Assembly: GCF_003752155.1 (NCBI RefSeq)
Contig: NZ_RJVG01000003.1
Coordinates: 362,212 to 426,211 of the forward strand
DNA from: Mobilisporobacter senegalensis
GTDB lineage: Bacteria > Bacillota > Clostridia > Lachnospirales > Lachnospiraceae
DNA: 64,000 nt
Direction: 5' to 3'
Part shown: in pieces, positions 1 to 8,646 of the stretch
Layout of the letters: each line of letters starts with the position of its first letter
How positions within the stretch are numbered: the stretch's first letter is position 1
The notes under the pieces: generated by a model
Told to the model about the DNA's origin: nothing
Database searches by the model: none
Seen by the model: only the letters and a program-made list of their open reading frames with translations
Translations under genes and position numbers: made by a program

Positions 1-1115
1 ACATCCTTTGGAAGTTTTCTATATAATTCTTTTAAAATATTAATTACTTTTCTTAGTGGATCCCCTTCATTGTTTCCATAATAAGAATATAAAAGCTCTG
101 CTTTTTCTCCTATGAGTGCTATTTTCGTGGTGGTAGAACCGGCATCAATTCCTAAAAATGCCCTGCCTTTATATTCTTCCAGAGCCATTCTTTCTACCTT
201 CGATTTATTATGTCTATCTTTGAATAATTTATAGTCTTCCTCACTTTGAAACAGTGGATCTAATGTATGAATATTATTGTCAGTAATATTTGTAATTGAT
301 GCTGCCTTTTGTGTCAATTCCTCCAATGAAATTATATTCTTTTCTTCTGACAGGAGAGCTGCTCCTATTGCCACGAAGATCTGTGAATTATCCGGCGTTA
401 TCATTTTATCTTTGGATAGTTTTAAACTCTCTGCAAATCTTTGCCTGAGTTCGGATATAAAATAAAGAGGGCCTCCTAAAAAAGCAACCTTTCCTTTGAT
501 TGGTTTTCCACAGGCAAGACCACCAAGCGTCTGATTGACTACAGCCTGAAAAATGGAAGCTGCGATATCTTCTTTCCTTGCTCCATCATTAATCAGAGGC
601 TGTATATCTGTTTTGGCAAATACTCCGCATCTGGAGGCAATTGGATAGATTACTTTATAATTTTTTGCCAATTCATTTAACCCTAAGGCATTTGTATTTA
701 GCAGGGTTGCCATCTGATCAATGAAAGCGCCGGTTCCTCCGGCACAGCTTCCATTCATTCGATATTCCAATCCGCCTTTATAATAGATGACCTTTGCATC
801 TTCACCACCAAGTTCAATGACCACATCAGTTTTTGGTATGAGTGTTTCTACGGTTTTAGAACATGCCATCACTTCTTGTACAAAATTTAAGTTCAGCCAC
901 TTAGAAACAGAAAGTCCTCCTGAGCCAGTAACACTGACAGTACAGGAAAGATTCCCTAATGCTTCATAGCAATCCCCTATCAATTTGATTATCGTACTTT
1001 TTATATCTGACATATGTCTTTTATATTCACTGTATATCAATTCATTTTTCTCGTCCAGAATTACAATTTTAACTGTAGTTGACCCTATATCTAATCCTAA
1101 TTTATAAATACTCAT
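1..1115 (-). CDS. 2-hydroxyacyl-CoA dehydratase activator-family ATPase, 3'-truncated by window edge
   Basis: About 371 N-terminal residues are visible; the rest lies beyond base 1. The protein opens with a BadF/BcrA-type ATPase domain ([12 protein letters not shown] near residue 6, ELGGEDAK, and [16 protein letters not shown], which holds the cluster-ligand cysteine). A second copy begins near residue 315 ([15 protein letters not shown]). Tandem ASKHA ATPase domains are typical of the ~1400-aa HgdC-like activator/dehydratase fusions, and the protein at 53037-57269 is a clear paralogue collinear over this whole stretch. Known members use ATP to drive an electron into a 2-hydroxyacyl-CoA dehydratase; the substrate here is unknown. 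An AAGGAG-like site lies just before the ATG at 1115. Confidence 0.88.
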   Translation of the reverse strand, partial: MSIYKLGLDIGSTTVKIVILDEKNELIYSEYKRHMSDIKSTIIKLIGDCYEALGNLSCTVSVTGSGGLSVSKWLNLNFVQEVMACSKTVETLIPKTDVVIELGGEDAKVIYYKGGLEYRMNGSCAGGTGAFIDQMATLLNTNALGLNELAKNYKVIYPIASRCGVFAKTDIQPLINDGARKEDIAASIFQAVVNQTLGGLACGKPIKGKVAFLGGPLYFISELRQRFAESLKLSKDKMITPDNSQIFVAIGAALLSEEKNIISLEELTQKAASITNITDNNIHTLDPLFQSEEDYKLFKDRHNKSKVERMALEEYKGRAFLGIDAGSTTTKIALIGEKAELLYSYYGNNEGDPLRKVINILKELYRKLPKD

Positions 1116-1223
1116 ATATAACTCCTTTTAAAATTTTTCCAAAGATATCCATCATTTACTTCTTACTTAATTATTATTTACAGATATTTTCGTAAAATTC
1201 ATCCGGAGTTAAAAAACTTTGAA

Positions 1224-1403
1224 CTAAAGTAATGCTTCCAAATCAGATTCTCCTAAAACAGTTATTCCATTCTTCACCAACAGCTCTGCCGTTACTCCAT
1301 TTCCATCCATTAGTCTGCCTGAAAAAGTACCATCATAAATTCTTCCATAACCGCAGGAAGGACTGCGTTCTTTCAAAATTGCATATTTACAATCATAAAA
1401 AAC
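1224..1403 (-). pseudogene. DUF523 family remnant (C-terminal ~60 codons only)
   Basis: Reading leftward, an in-frame stretch encodes YAILKERSPSCGYGRIYD, then TFSGRLMDGNGVTAELL and NGITVLGESDLEALL before a TAG. This is the characteristic C-terminal half of DUF523 (YbbK-like) proteins, which are normally about 140-160 aa. The N-terminal half is absent: a TAA lies in frame directly upstream, inside the 3' end of the radical SAM gene, and no start codon or ribosome binding site precedes the conserved part. The neighbouring radical SAM gene appears intact, so the missing part was deleted rather than frameshifted. Translation from an internal codon cannot be excluded. Confidence 0.7.
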
Positions 1404-2262
1404 TTAGCTGTTCCATCGATTCTTTTTCTTCAAACTCATGCAAATATTTAAAGATATCATCATTATTACATACAATATTATACTTTTTACATTCTTCATA
1501 AAATATACCCATAAGTTCCTTATTATGATCACTCATAATTTCATAAGCATATCCATATTTTTTATGATACCTTTCTTTCATTCCGGGAAAATGTTGATCT
1601 AATTTTTCATAAAAATATTCCCTGTTTCCTTCTCTTAGGGTTAATCCTATTCCAAAACATATAATTCCATATACTTTTGCTTCAATGCAATAGTTTAGTA
1701 ATCCCCTTAAATTCTCTTTGGTATCATTAATAAATGGTAAGATTGGAGTCATCCAGACTACTGTTGGTATATCGTGCTCTTTCATTACCTGTAGAACCTC
1801 AAAACGTTCCTTTGTGGTACTTACACTGGGTTCTATAATCTTACACAAGTCTTCATCATAAGTGGTCAGTGTTGTTTGTACCACACATTTTGTCTTAGCG
1901 TTTATCTTCTTTAACAAATCCAGATCTCTTAGAATTCGATTGGATTTCGTTTGAATGCTGATTCCAAAGCCATATTCTTCAATGAGTTCCAGACTTTTTC
2001 TAGTAGATTTCAGCTTATCCTCCATATGAATATATGGATCGCACATAGCCCCAGTTCCGATCATACATTTCTTTCTTTTTCTTCTCAAGGAATCTTCTAA
2101 TAATTGATTTCCATTACTTTTTATTTCCACATCTTCAAAATCATGCTTCATGCCGTAACATTTACTTCTGGCATCACAATAGATGCAGCCATGAGTGCAG
2201 CCACGATATAGATTCATACCATTCTTTGAAGATAGTATTCCTTTTACTTCCTTATAGTGCAT
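1393..2262 (-). CDS. SplB-like radical SAM protein
   Basis: 289-aa radical SAM protein of the COG1533 (spore photoproduct lyase-related, Rv2578c-type) group. The cluster motif is CTHGCIYC near residue 22-29 (C-x3-C-x2-C), followed by KCMIGTGAMCDPY and a TIM-barrel-like region with IQTKS and VWMTPILPF. The C-terminus (MEQLSFL) resembles full-length relatives, so the gene looks complete despite the broken DUF523 gene after it. Relatives cleave SAM to form a 5'-deoxyadenosyl radical; the substrate of this subgroup is not known. The family assignment is firm, the reaction is not. Confidence 0.85.
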   Translation of the reverse strand: MHYKEVKGILSSKNGMNLYRGCTHGCIYCDARSKCYGMKHDFEDVEIKSNGNQLLEDSLRRKRKKCMIGTGAMCDPYIHMEDKLKSTRKSLELIEEYGFGISIQTKSNRILRDLDLLKKINAKTKCVVQTTLTTYDEDLCKIIEPSVSTTKERFEVLQVMKEHDIPTVVWMTPILPFINDTKENLRGLLNYCIEAKVYGIICFGIGLTLREGNREYFYEKLDQHFPGMKERYHKKYGYAYEIMSDHNKELMGIFYEECKKYNIVCNNDDIFKYLHEFEEKESMEQLSFL

Positions 2263-2306
2263 AATTTATGACCTCGTTTTTATTAATCAATCTCATGTAA
2301 TAAAAA

Positions 2307-2335
2307 AGGCATAAAACAAATTATGTTCTATGCCT
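2307..2335 (-). terminator. Rho-independent terminator of the transglycosylase gene
   Basis: AGGCATA pairs with TATGCCT, extended by AAC/GTT after one mismatch. Read on the minus strand it is followed by a run of six T, and it starts 10 nt after the transglycosylase stop codon. Confidence 0.7.
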
Positions 2336-2344
2336 CATGATAGT

Positions 2345-3121
2345 CTATATGTTTTTTAATAAATTCATTACCGGAACATTGTAATTAATCTGTTGTGATG
2401 CAAAATAATTGGATTCTTCTTGTTCTTCTTCATTTTTATTTACTTCTGCCAGCAACATATCTAATAGCTTTAAATAATCAGGATAAGAGAAAATCTCATC
2501 AAGTTTTTTATCTGTGTCTTCCATAACCACTGGTTCCTGTATGATAGTAACCGGCGGTAAGTTTGGAGCCTCAGTCTGACTGCTGCCACTTTGATTAGAT
2601 GGTCTTGTAGTTACTGTTGCGTTTGTATCAATATTCTGTCCCATATAATTAGTTACTTTTACAACATAATTCTGAGTTTCTTTAAAAGGAGGAATTCCTC
2701 CATACTTGGCTACATTACCACTTCCTGCATTATAAGCGGCTAATGCCAGTTTGGTATTACCATCATATCTTTTGAGTAATCCAGCAATGTATTTAGTGCC
2801 ACCCATAATGTTCTGTTCTGCATCGAATGAATTCGTGACTCCAAGTTCTTTCGCTGTTGCAGGCATCAATTGCATTACTCCTTGTGCTCCGCTTCTTGAA
2901 ACTGCATTCGCATTAAAATTAGATTCTGCTTTGCCAATTGCCTTAATTAAATTTACAGGCACATTATATTTACTGGCAGCTTTATCAAAAATATCATCCA
3001 TAGATTTGGTTTCTCCAAGAAAAGAAGAAAAGTTCGATTTACCTGTGCTTGTTTTCTTTGTGGATTTTATACCATTCATATTCTGTTGTTCAATATTTGA
3101 TATCCCATTCACTTGTGACAT
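2345..3121 (-). CDS. Lytic transglycosylase domain protein (SLT family)
   Basis: 258-aa protein with a Ser/Thr/Asn-rich N-terminus of about 45 residues, then a lysozyme-like SLT domain (about residues 45-160): KAIGKAESNFNANAVS carries the catalytic glutamate, followed by GAQGVMQLMP and ALAAYNAGSGNV. The C-terminal third is low complexity and acidic. Such enzymes cleave peptidoglycan with 1,6-anhydro-muramyl product formation. I see no classic signal peptide at the N-terminus, so export may use another route, for example with flagellar or spore structures. The ATG at 3121 has TTGGAG six bases upstream and is preferred over the TTG four codons earlier. Confidence 0.88.
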   Translation of the reverse strand: MSQVNGISNIEQQNMNGIKSTKKTSTGKSNFSSFLGETKSMDDIFDKAASKYNVPVNLIKAIGKAESNFNANAVSRSGAQGVMQLMPATAKELGVTNSFDAEQNIMGGTKYIAGLLKRYDGNTKLALAAYNAGSGNVAKYGGIPPFKETQNYVVKVTNYMGQNIDTNATVTTRPSNQSGSSQTEAPNLPPVTIIQEPVVMEDTDKKLDEIFSYPDYLKLLDMLLAEVNKNEEEQEESNYFASQQINYNVPVMNLLKNI

Positions 3122-3181
3122 GATATTCTCCAATCTATTTTCTAATCATCTGTACTTATCCAAATTATTATGGCACCATTA

Positions 3182-3202
3182 TGCAGATTAGGAGCTAATC
3201 TG
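3182..3202. repeat. Short palindrome in the transglycosylase leader
   Basis: GCAGATTA-GGAGC-TAATCTGC is a near-perfect inverted repeat lying about 60 bp upstream of the transglycosylase start. A very similar palindrome occurs at 23228-23247. It could be an operator or a small dispersed repeat; no T-run follows on either side. Confidence 0.45.
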
Positions 3203-3270
3203 CTTATTATGATTATTATACTTAAATTTACATATATTTTCAACATAAAAATCGAAAATATATTATTTTT

Positions 3271-3510
3271 CTACTTTAACCATTCCTCTTTCTCTAATAA
3301 TAGTTGCTCTATTTTTGGTGTACATCTCCTGCCACCGCATGGTCCGCTGCCTGCACCCGTTATGCCTTGAACTTCCTTTAAAGTACCAGCTCCCTCTCTA
3401 ATTGCTCTCTTCATGGTAGATCTTGGTATTCCTTTGCAGATACAGACTTTTGTCATCTTATCTATAATTTCTGTATTTCTATTTTCCTCCAATTTCATTC
3501 TCCCTTCCAT
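3271..3510 (-). CDS. BFD-like [2Fe-2S]-binding domain protein
   Basis: Up to 79 aa, with four cysteines arranged C-x-C (KVCICKGIPR) and, about 34 residues later, C-x4-C (GPCGGRRC), plus GAGTLKEVQGITGAGSG between them. This is the Fer2_BFD fold seen in bacterioferritin-associated ferredoxin and as a domain in larger dehydrogenases. It sits 33 bp after sufU in the same direction, so it may be the last gene of the suf operon and could carry or sense Fe-S clusters. The start is uncertain: the ATG at 3510 gives 79 aa, while homologous sequence only begins near the Met at 3456. Confidence 0.75.
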   Translation of the reverse strand: MEGRMKLEENRNTEIIDKMTKVCICKGIPRSTMKRAIREGAGTLKEVQGITGAGSGPCGGRRCTPKIEQLLLEKEEWLK

Positions 3511-3543
3511 CCATGATCATAATGATCAATCATATGCAGATCT

Positions 3544-3972
3544 TCATTTTTTATTCAAAGACTCATTTAGCGTGTGCCAGGCTAAAACAGCACATTTTAC
3601 TCTGGCCGGCATATTAGATATATTCTTAAGAGCAAGAGCATCTTCCAATTTCTCAAGTTCCTCTTCTTCTGTAATTTCCCGCTTGATCATACCCAGGAAA
3701 GTCTCTATTAGTTCTTTTGCTTCTTTTACTTCCTTTCCCTTGATCAGGTCAATCATAATAGATGCAGAGGCCTGAGATATAGCGCAGCCAACACCGGTAA
3801 ATCCTGCATCTTCAATCCTGTCATCAACGATTTTTATTTCCAGTTCAATTTCATCACCGCAACTGGGATTGTGACCTTTTTCTATCATAGTTGCACCTTC
3901 TATATGATGTTTATTATGCCCGGAGGCATTATGGTCCGTTATGATTTCAGAATATATACTATTTAGATCCAT
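3544..3972 (-). CDS. sufU: SufU iron-sulfur assembly protein
   Basis: 142-aa NifU/IscU-like protein. The three conserved cysteines are visible: NPSCGDEIE near residue 38, GVGCAISQASASIM near 63, and ARVKCAVLAW near 128. SufU of Firmicutes is a zinc-containing sulfur acceptor that stimulates SufS and passes persulfide sulfur to the SufBCD scaffold. It overlaps the 3' end of sufS by 14 nt, so the two are translationally linked. Confidence 0.95.
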   Translation of the reverse strand: MDLNSIYSEIITDHNASGHNKHHIEGATMIEKGHNPSCGDEIELEIKIVDDRIEDAGFTGVGCAISQASASIMIDLIKGKEVKEAKELIETFLGMIKREITEEEELEKLEDALALKNISNMPARVKCAVLAWHTLNESLNKK

Positions 3973-5185
3973 ACCCCAGCCACCTCCTTGTATTTTCTAA
4001 GGCATTTACAAATTGATCTATATCTTCTTTGGTATTGTACAAATAAAAGCTTGCTCTGCAGGTTGCGTTCACATTCATATATCTCATAAGTGGATGGGCA
4101 CAGTGGTGACCCGCTCTGATTGCCACCCCATAAGAATCTAAAATACTTGCTACATCATGGGGATGTACCTCTTTTACATTAAAGGAGATTACCCCTGCTT
4201 TTTTATTCATGTCCTTCGTTCCATATACAGTAATATGAGGATTTTCACTTAGTTTATCCAATGCATAGCTTACTAATTCTTTTTCCAATTCCTCTATTTT
4301 TTCCATTTTAAATTCATTAAGATAGTCAATTGCAGCGGATAATCCAACTGCTCCACCTACATTTTGAGTTCCTCCTTCAAATTTATATGGTATTTCCCCA
4401 TAGGTGGCTTCCTGTTCCCAGACATACTCAATCATATCGCCACCGTAGAGAAATGGAGGCATCTTCATGAGAAATTCTTCTTTACCATAAACCACTCCAA
4501 TTCCCATGGGCCCTAACATTTTATGCCCGGAAAAAACAGCAAAATCAGCATCTAAATCTGTTATATTTACCTTTATATGAGGTACACTTTGCGTAACGTC
4601 TACAATTGCCAGCGCTCCCACATCATGGGCTTTCTTTATTATCTTTTCTACCGGGTTGATCACTCCAAGTACATTGGAGATATGAATCACAGAAACAATC
4701 TTCGTTTTCTCTGTTATCTTACTTTCGATTTCCTCATGAGATATTAATCCCTCTTCATCCAGGTATAGGTATTTTAATATTGCACCTTTCGCTTTTGCTA
4801 CCTGCTGCCATGGAACCAGATTTGAATGATGTTCTGCAATGGATATTACGATTTCATCCCCTTCTTTGATAAAATTCATACCATAAGAATACGCCAGTAA
4901 ATTAAATCCTTCCGTTGCACTTTTTGTAAATATGATTTCTTTCTCTTTCTTCGCTCCAATGAAGTTTTTTACCTTGCTTCTTGTGTTCTCATACATTTCA
5001 GTGGCCTTCACACTAAGAGAATACGCTCCCCTATGAGGATTGGCATTATAAAGCTTATAATATTCCTCTACTGCACCTAAAACAGATAAAGGTTTCTGGG
5101 TCGTAGCAGCACTATCTAAATAGGCCAGCCTTTTATCATTTATCTTCTGATGGAGGATTGGAAAATCCAATAATATATTATCCAT
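3959..5185 (-). CDS. sufS: Cysteine desulfurase SufS
   Basis: 408-aa group II, PLP-dependent cysteine desulfurase. Visible are AEHHSNLVPW (cofactor-stacking His), FSGHKMLGPMG (Schiff-base lysine near residue 222) and RAGHHCAHPLMRYM, which carries the short active-site Cys loop. It removes sulfur from cysteine as a persulfide and gives it to SufU, encoded next. It overlaps sufD by 8 nt, so the operon is tightly coupled. Confidence 0.96.
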   Translation of the reverse strand: MDNILLDFPILHQKINDKRLAYLDSAATTQKPLSVLGAVEEYYKLYNANPHRGAYSLSVKATEMYENTRSKVKNFIGAKKEKEIIFTKSATEGFNLLAYSYGMNFIKEGDEIVISIAEHHSNLVPWQQVAKAKGAILKYLYLDEEGLISHEEIESKITEKTKIVSVIHISNVLGVINPVEKIIKKAHDVGALAIVDVTQSVPHIKVNITDLDADFAVFSGHKMLGPMGIGVVYGKEEFLMKMPPFLYGGDMIEYVWEQEATYGEIPYKFEGGTQNVGGAVGLSAAIDYLNEFKMEKIEELEKELVSYALDKLSENPHITVYGTKDMNKKAGVISFNVKEVHPHDVASILDSYGVAIRAGHHCAHPLMRYMNVNATCRASFYLYNTKEDIDQFVNALENTRRWLGYGSK

Positions 5186-6284
5186 AGACTAATTTCCTCC
5201 TAATCTCATCATAAATGATTGTCTTTATATTTTTATCCGGTATTAAATCAATAATTGGACGAATATTAGCCTCTATTATTAATCTTTTCGCTTCTTCTTC
5301 CCGAATACCTCTTGTCATAAGATAAAATAATTTATTCTCATCAATTTTGCCAGCACTGGCAGAATGTTCTCCCGAAACATCTTCTTCTGTACACAAAAGA
5401 ATTGGAACAGATTTATTCTTTGCTTCTTTACTAAGTAGTACAGCATATTCTTCTTCTTTTCCAATTGATCCGGATGCACCCTTCTTAAAGTCAATGGTAC
5501 CTCTGAATGTCTTTTGGGATTTATCCATCAATGCACCTTTGACTTCAATATTACTTTGGGTTTCTTTTCCATAATGGTTTATTCTATAATTCATATCAAG
5601 GGTTCTTCCCTTATCTCCAATATATACCGTATGCACACTGGCAGAACTGCGATATCCTTCCAGCTCTGAACAGACATTGGTTACACTGGTTTTTGAACCT
5701 AGTTCCACCAGAATAAAATTCACCCTGGCATTCTCTTCTAATTTGACTATACTACCATCTAAATGTATACTTTTATCAGAAAGAGATTGCACTTTTATAA
5801 GATTTATTGTTGAGTTCTTCTTACCGTAAATACGGGTTAATCCATTATGAAAACTATTTGTTTTATCTTTAGAATCATATTCAATAATGAATGTGCTTTC
5901 GCTGCCTTCTTCAGCAATAATGATATTATTATCATATATCACATCGGAGTCCGTATCGAACTCATAATGAATTGTTACTGGCTCTTTGATTCTTTGGTCC
6001 TTATTTATCTTAGCATAAAAACCCGTGTTGTAATTATCTTTCACAAGTTCACTTAACTCTTTACTGATTCCATCATATTGGAAAGAATTTAATAAATCTA
6101 TAGAAGAATTCATTTTATCAATTGGTTCAATATCTATTGAACTGTTCTTCCCAATTTGCAATATATCTAATGTATATGGCTTCATTTCCGGCATATCCCT
6201 GTCAATAGAGATATCATTGACTCCAAGCCAATTCCATGTCCTGACCGGAATATAATTTATATTATTTAATAAATTCTCACTCAT
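5178..6284 (-). CDS. sufD: Fe-S cluster assembly protein SufD
   Basis: 368-aa SufB/SufD beta-helix family protein. The C-terminal domain has the family signature in the region EHSASAGKIDENKLFYLMTR, followed by GIREEEAKRLIIEANI. SufD partners SufB on the SufC ATPase dimer to form the cluster scaffold. It lies between sufB (10 bp gap) and sufS (8 nt overlap), and GGAGTGAGAGT precedes the ATG. The N-terminal region is divergent, as usual for this family. Confidence 0.94.
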   Translation of the reverse strand: MSENLLNNINYIPVRTWNWLGVNDISIDRDMPEMKPYTLDILQIGKNSSIDIEPIDKMNSSIDLLNSFQYDGISKELSELVKDNYNTGFYAKINKDQRIKEPVTIHYEFDTDSDVIYDNNIIIAEEGSESTFIIEYDSKDKTNSFHNGLTRIYGKKNSTINLIKVQSLSDKSIHLDGSIVKLEENARVNFILVELGSKTSVTNVCSELEGYRSSASVHTVYIGDKGRTLDMNYRINHYGKETQSNIEVKGALMDKSQKTFRGTIDFKKGASGSIGKEEEYAVLLSKEAKNKSVPILLCTEEDVSGEHSASAGKIDENKLFYLMTRGIREEEAKRLIIEANIRPIIDLIPDKNIKTIIYDEIRRKLVYG

Positions 6285-6294
6285 ACTCTCACTC

Positions 6295-7701
6295 CTATCC
6301 TATGGTGCCTTCTAATTCCAGCTTAATCAGATTATTCATCTCTACTGCATATTCTAATGGAAGTTCTTTCGCAATAGGATCTGCAAATCCACGTACAATC
6401 ATGGCCTTTGCCTCTTCCTCACTAATACCTCTTGTCATTAGATAATAGATTGTATCATCGCTGATCCTTCCAATCTTAGCTTCATGTCCAATCTCCACTT
6501 CATTATTTCTGATATCTAACACAGGAATCGTATCTGATCTTGAGAGATCATCTAGCATTAAGGATTCACAAGATATGACTGATTTTGCATGATGGGCATT
6601 CTCCGTCACTGTAACCGAACCTCTATAAACTGCTGTTCCACCGCTTTTTGAAATGGATTTCGTACTAATGGCAGAAGAAGTATATGGTGCTGCATGAACT
6701 ACTTTCGTACCTGTGTCCAAATACTGATCCTTTCCTGCAAATGTAATTCCGGTAAATTCTGATTTTGCATTTTCTCCCTTTAAGATACTCATTGGATATA
6801 ACATGGAAATCTTAGAACCAAAGGAACCGGATACCCATTCAATAGTACCATTCTTTTCAACAACGGCTCTCTTTGTATTCAGATTAAGCATATTCCTGGA
6901 CCAGTTTTCAATGGTTGAATATCTTAATGTTGCTCCTTCTTTTATATACAGCTCAACACAGCCTGCATGCAGATTGGTCACATTATATTTGGGAGCAGAA
7001 CATCCTTCAATAAAATGAAGTTTCGCATTCTTCTCTAATATAATAAGTGTATGCTCGAACTGGCCTGCCCCTGGTGAATTCAAACGAAAATAAGATTGAA
7101 GAGGAATATCCACCTCCACTCCTTCCGGAACATATACAAATGATCCGCCCGACCATACTGCACCATGAAGAGCTACAAATTTATGATCACTTGGAGGCAC
7201 TAATTTCATAAAATATTCTTTAATAATATCTTCATATTCTATAATTGCAGATTCCATATCGGTATAAATAACTCCTTGTTTTACAAGGTCTTCTTTAATA
7301 CTATGATATACTACTTCTGAATCATATTGAGCTCCAACTCCTGCAAGGGATTCCCGCTCAGCTTTTGGAATTCCCAGTTTTTCAAAAGTGTCTTTAATTT
7401 CTTCCGGAACTTCGCTCCAGTCACTGTTCATCTGGGTATCCGGTTTAACATAAATAACAATATTATCCATATCAAGTTCATCAAGAGCCGGTCCCCATGC
7501 AGGGAGTTCTATTTCATTATATATTTGTAAGGATTTCAGTCTAAACTCAGTCATCCATTCAGGTTCACTTTTCTTTTCAGAAATATCTAATATAACTTCA
7601 CGAGTTAAACCAGTTTTGGTTTTATAGCTAAATTTGTCTTCATTCTTTATATCATAGATTCCTCTATCTAAATCTTCTATTATGGTTTTCTTTTTTTCCA
7701 T
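6295..7701 (-). CDS. sufB: Fe-S cluster assembly protein SufB
   Basis: 468-aa scaffold protein, normal length for SufB. Visible are the GSFVYVPEGVEVDIPLQSYF region, EGCSAPKYNVTNLHAGCVEL with conserved cysteines, and the C-terminal NEVEIGHEAKIGRISDD followed by YLMTRGISEEEA. With SufC and SufD it builds 4Fe-4S clusters in the cytoplasm. GGGAGGTG gives proper spacing to the ATG at 7701 rather than to the GTG two codons upstream. Confidence 0.97.
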   Translation of the reverse strand: MEKKKTIIEDLDRGIYDIKNEDKFSYKTKTGLTREVILDISEKKSEPEWMTEFRLKSLQIYNEIELPAWGPALDELDMDNIVIYVKPDTQMNSDWSEVPEEIKDTFEKLGIPKAERESLAGVGAQYDSEVVYHSIKEDLVKQGVIYTDMESAIIEYEDIIKEYFMKLVPPSDHKFVALHGAVWSGGSFVYVPEGVEVDIPLQSYFRLNSPGAGQFEHTLIILEKNAKLHFIEGCSAPKYNVTNLHAGCVELYIKEGATLRYSTIENWSRNMLNLNTKRAVVEKNGTIEWVSGSFGSKISMLYPMSILKGENAKSEFTGITFAGKDQYLDTGTKVVHAAPYTSSAISTKSISKSGGTAVYRGSVTVTENAHHAKSVISCESLMLDDLSRSDTIPVLDIRNNEVEIGHEAKIGRISDDTIYYLMTRGISEEEAKAMIVRGFADPIAKELPLEYAVEMNNLIKLELEGTIG

Positions 7702-7713
7702 AGTCACACCTCC

Positions 7714-8463
7714 CTATGAACGGACGATATCTTTAAAATCTGCAAAACCATTATCAATGACTTCTTTTGCTAAGGAAGCATCACCGGTTTTTACAATCTT
7801 GCCATCTAATAAAATATGAACATAATCTGGTCTTAGATACTCTAACATCTTACTATTATGAGTAATAATGATTACTGCATTTTCTTCATTTTTAAATTGA
7901 TTTATCCCATTTGACACTATCTTGACCGCATCCACATCCAGACCTGAGTCTGTTTCATCTAATACAACCAGTTTAGGATTTAAGAGCATCATTTGAATAA
8001 TTTCATTTTTCTTTTTCTCGCCACCAGAAAACCCCACATTTAAATACCTGGCAGCATAACTTTCATCAAACTGTAATAATTCTAATTTTTCTTTTAATTC
8101 TGTTCGAAATGATCTCAATTTAATAGGTTTCCCTGTAATTGACATTCTTGCACTGCGAAGTAATCCTTCCACTGTAATTCCAGGCACTTCTTCTGGTGTC
8201 TGAAAAGATAGAAAGATCCCTTTTCTTGCTCTTTCATCTGTTTTTATATCTATTATATTCTCTTCCTCGAATAGAATCTCTCCACTTGTCACTTTATATC
8301 TTGGGTGTCCCATAATTGCATTGGCCAGGGTAGATTTACCGGCACCATTGGAGCCCATGATTACATGGACTTCTCCTTTATTCACTGTTAGGTTGAGCCC
8401 CTTTAATATTTCCTTTTCCTCTGTTTTTGCATATACATCTTTAATTTCTAATAATCTATTCAT
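7714..8463 (-). CDS. sufC: Fe-S assembly ATPase SufC
   Basis: 249-aa ABC-type ATPase: Walker A GSNGAGKST near residue 38, signature VGFSGGEKKKNEI, Walker B KLVVLDETDSGLD, and the switch histidine in IIITHNSKML. SufC powers shape changes of the SufBCD scaffold during cluster building. It is the first gene of the suf operon, with a promoter about 100 bp upstream. AGGAG is correctly spaced for the ATG at 8463; an ATG two codons earlier is too close. Confidence 0.97.
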   Translation of the reverse strand: MNRLLEIKDVYAKTEEKEILKGLNLTVNKGEVHVIMGSNGAGKSTLANAIMGHPRYKVTSGEILFEEENIIDIKTDERARKGIFLSFQTPEEVPGITVEGLLRSARMSITGKPIKLRSFRTELKEKLELLQFDESYAARYLNVGFSGGEKKKNEIIQMMLLNPKLVVLDETDSGLDVDAVKIVSNGINQFKNEENAVIIITHNSKMLEYLRPDYVHILLDGKIVKTGDASLAKEVIDNGFADFKDIVRS

Positions 8464-8491
8464 AATCATCGACTCCTATATTTATTTCCAA

Positions 8492-8517
8492 TTTAATTCC
8501 GAGTTTTTTAATTCCGA
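8492..8517 (-). promoter_or_regulatory. Direct repeats in the suf leader, possible operator
   Basis: TTTAATTCCGA occurs twice (8492-8502 and 8507-8517), exactly 15 bp apart, between the suf promoter and the sufC start. On the transcribed strand each reads TCGGAATTAAA. Their place just downstream of the -10 box suits a repressor or leader-RNA role, but I do not recognise the site and see no regulator gene nearby. Confidence 0.45.
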
Positions 8518-8541
8518 CTAATTTACTTGGATATCGATATT

Positions 8542-8570
8542 ATTCTATTACTATACACTTTGTTTGTCAA
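8542..8570 (-). promoter_or_regulatory. Sigma-A-type promoter of the suf operon
   Basis: On the minus strand TTGACA (8570-8565) and TAGAAT (8547-8542) are separated by 17 bp, a near-consensus vegetative promoter. The start site would be near 8535, giving a leader of about 70 nt. Confidence 0.75.
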
Positions 8571-8602
8571 CTATGTATTCTGCTATTTTAAATTTTTATC
8601 CC

Positions 8603-8646
8603 AAAAAAGGAACTGTTCCTAGAAATATAGAAACAGTTCCTTTTTT
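8603..8646 (-). terminator. Terminator of the NUDIX gene
   Basis: AAAAAAGGAACTGTT pairs perfectly with AACAGTTCCTTTTTT (15 bp, 14-nt loop). The stem overlaps the NUDIX stop codon and insulates the gene from suf. Confidence 0.88.
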
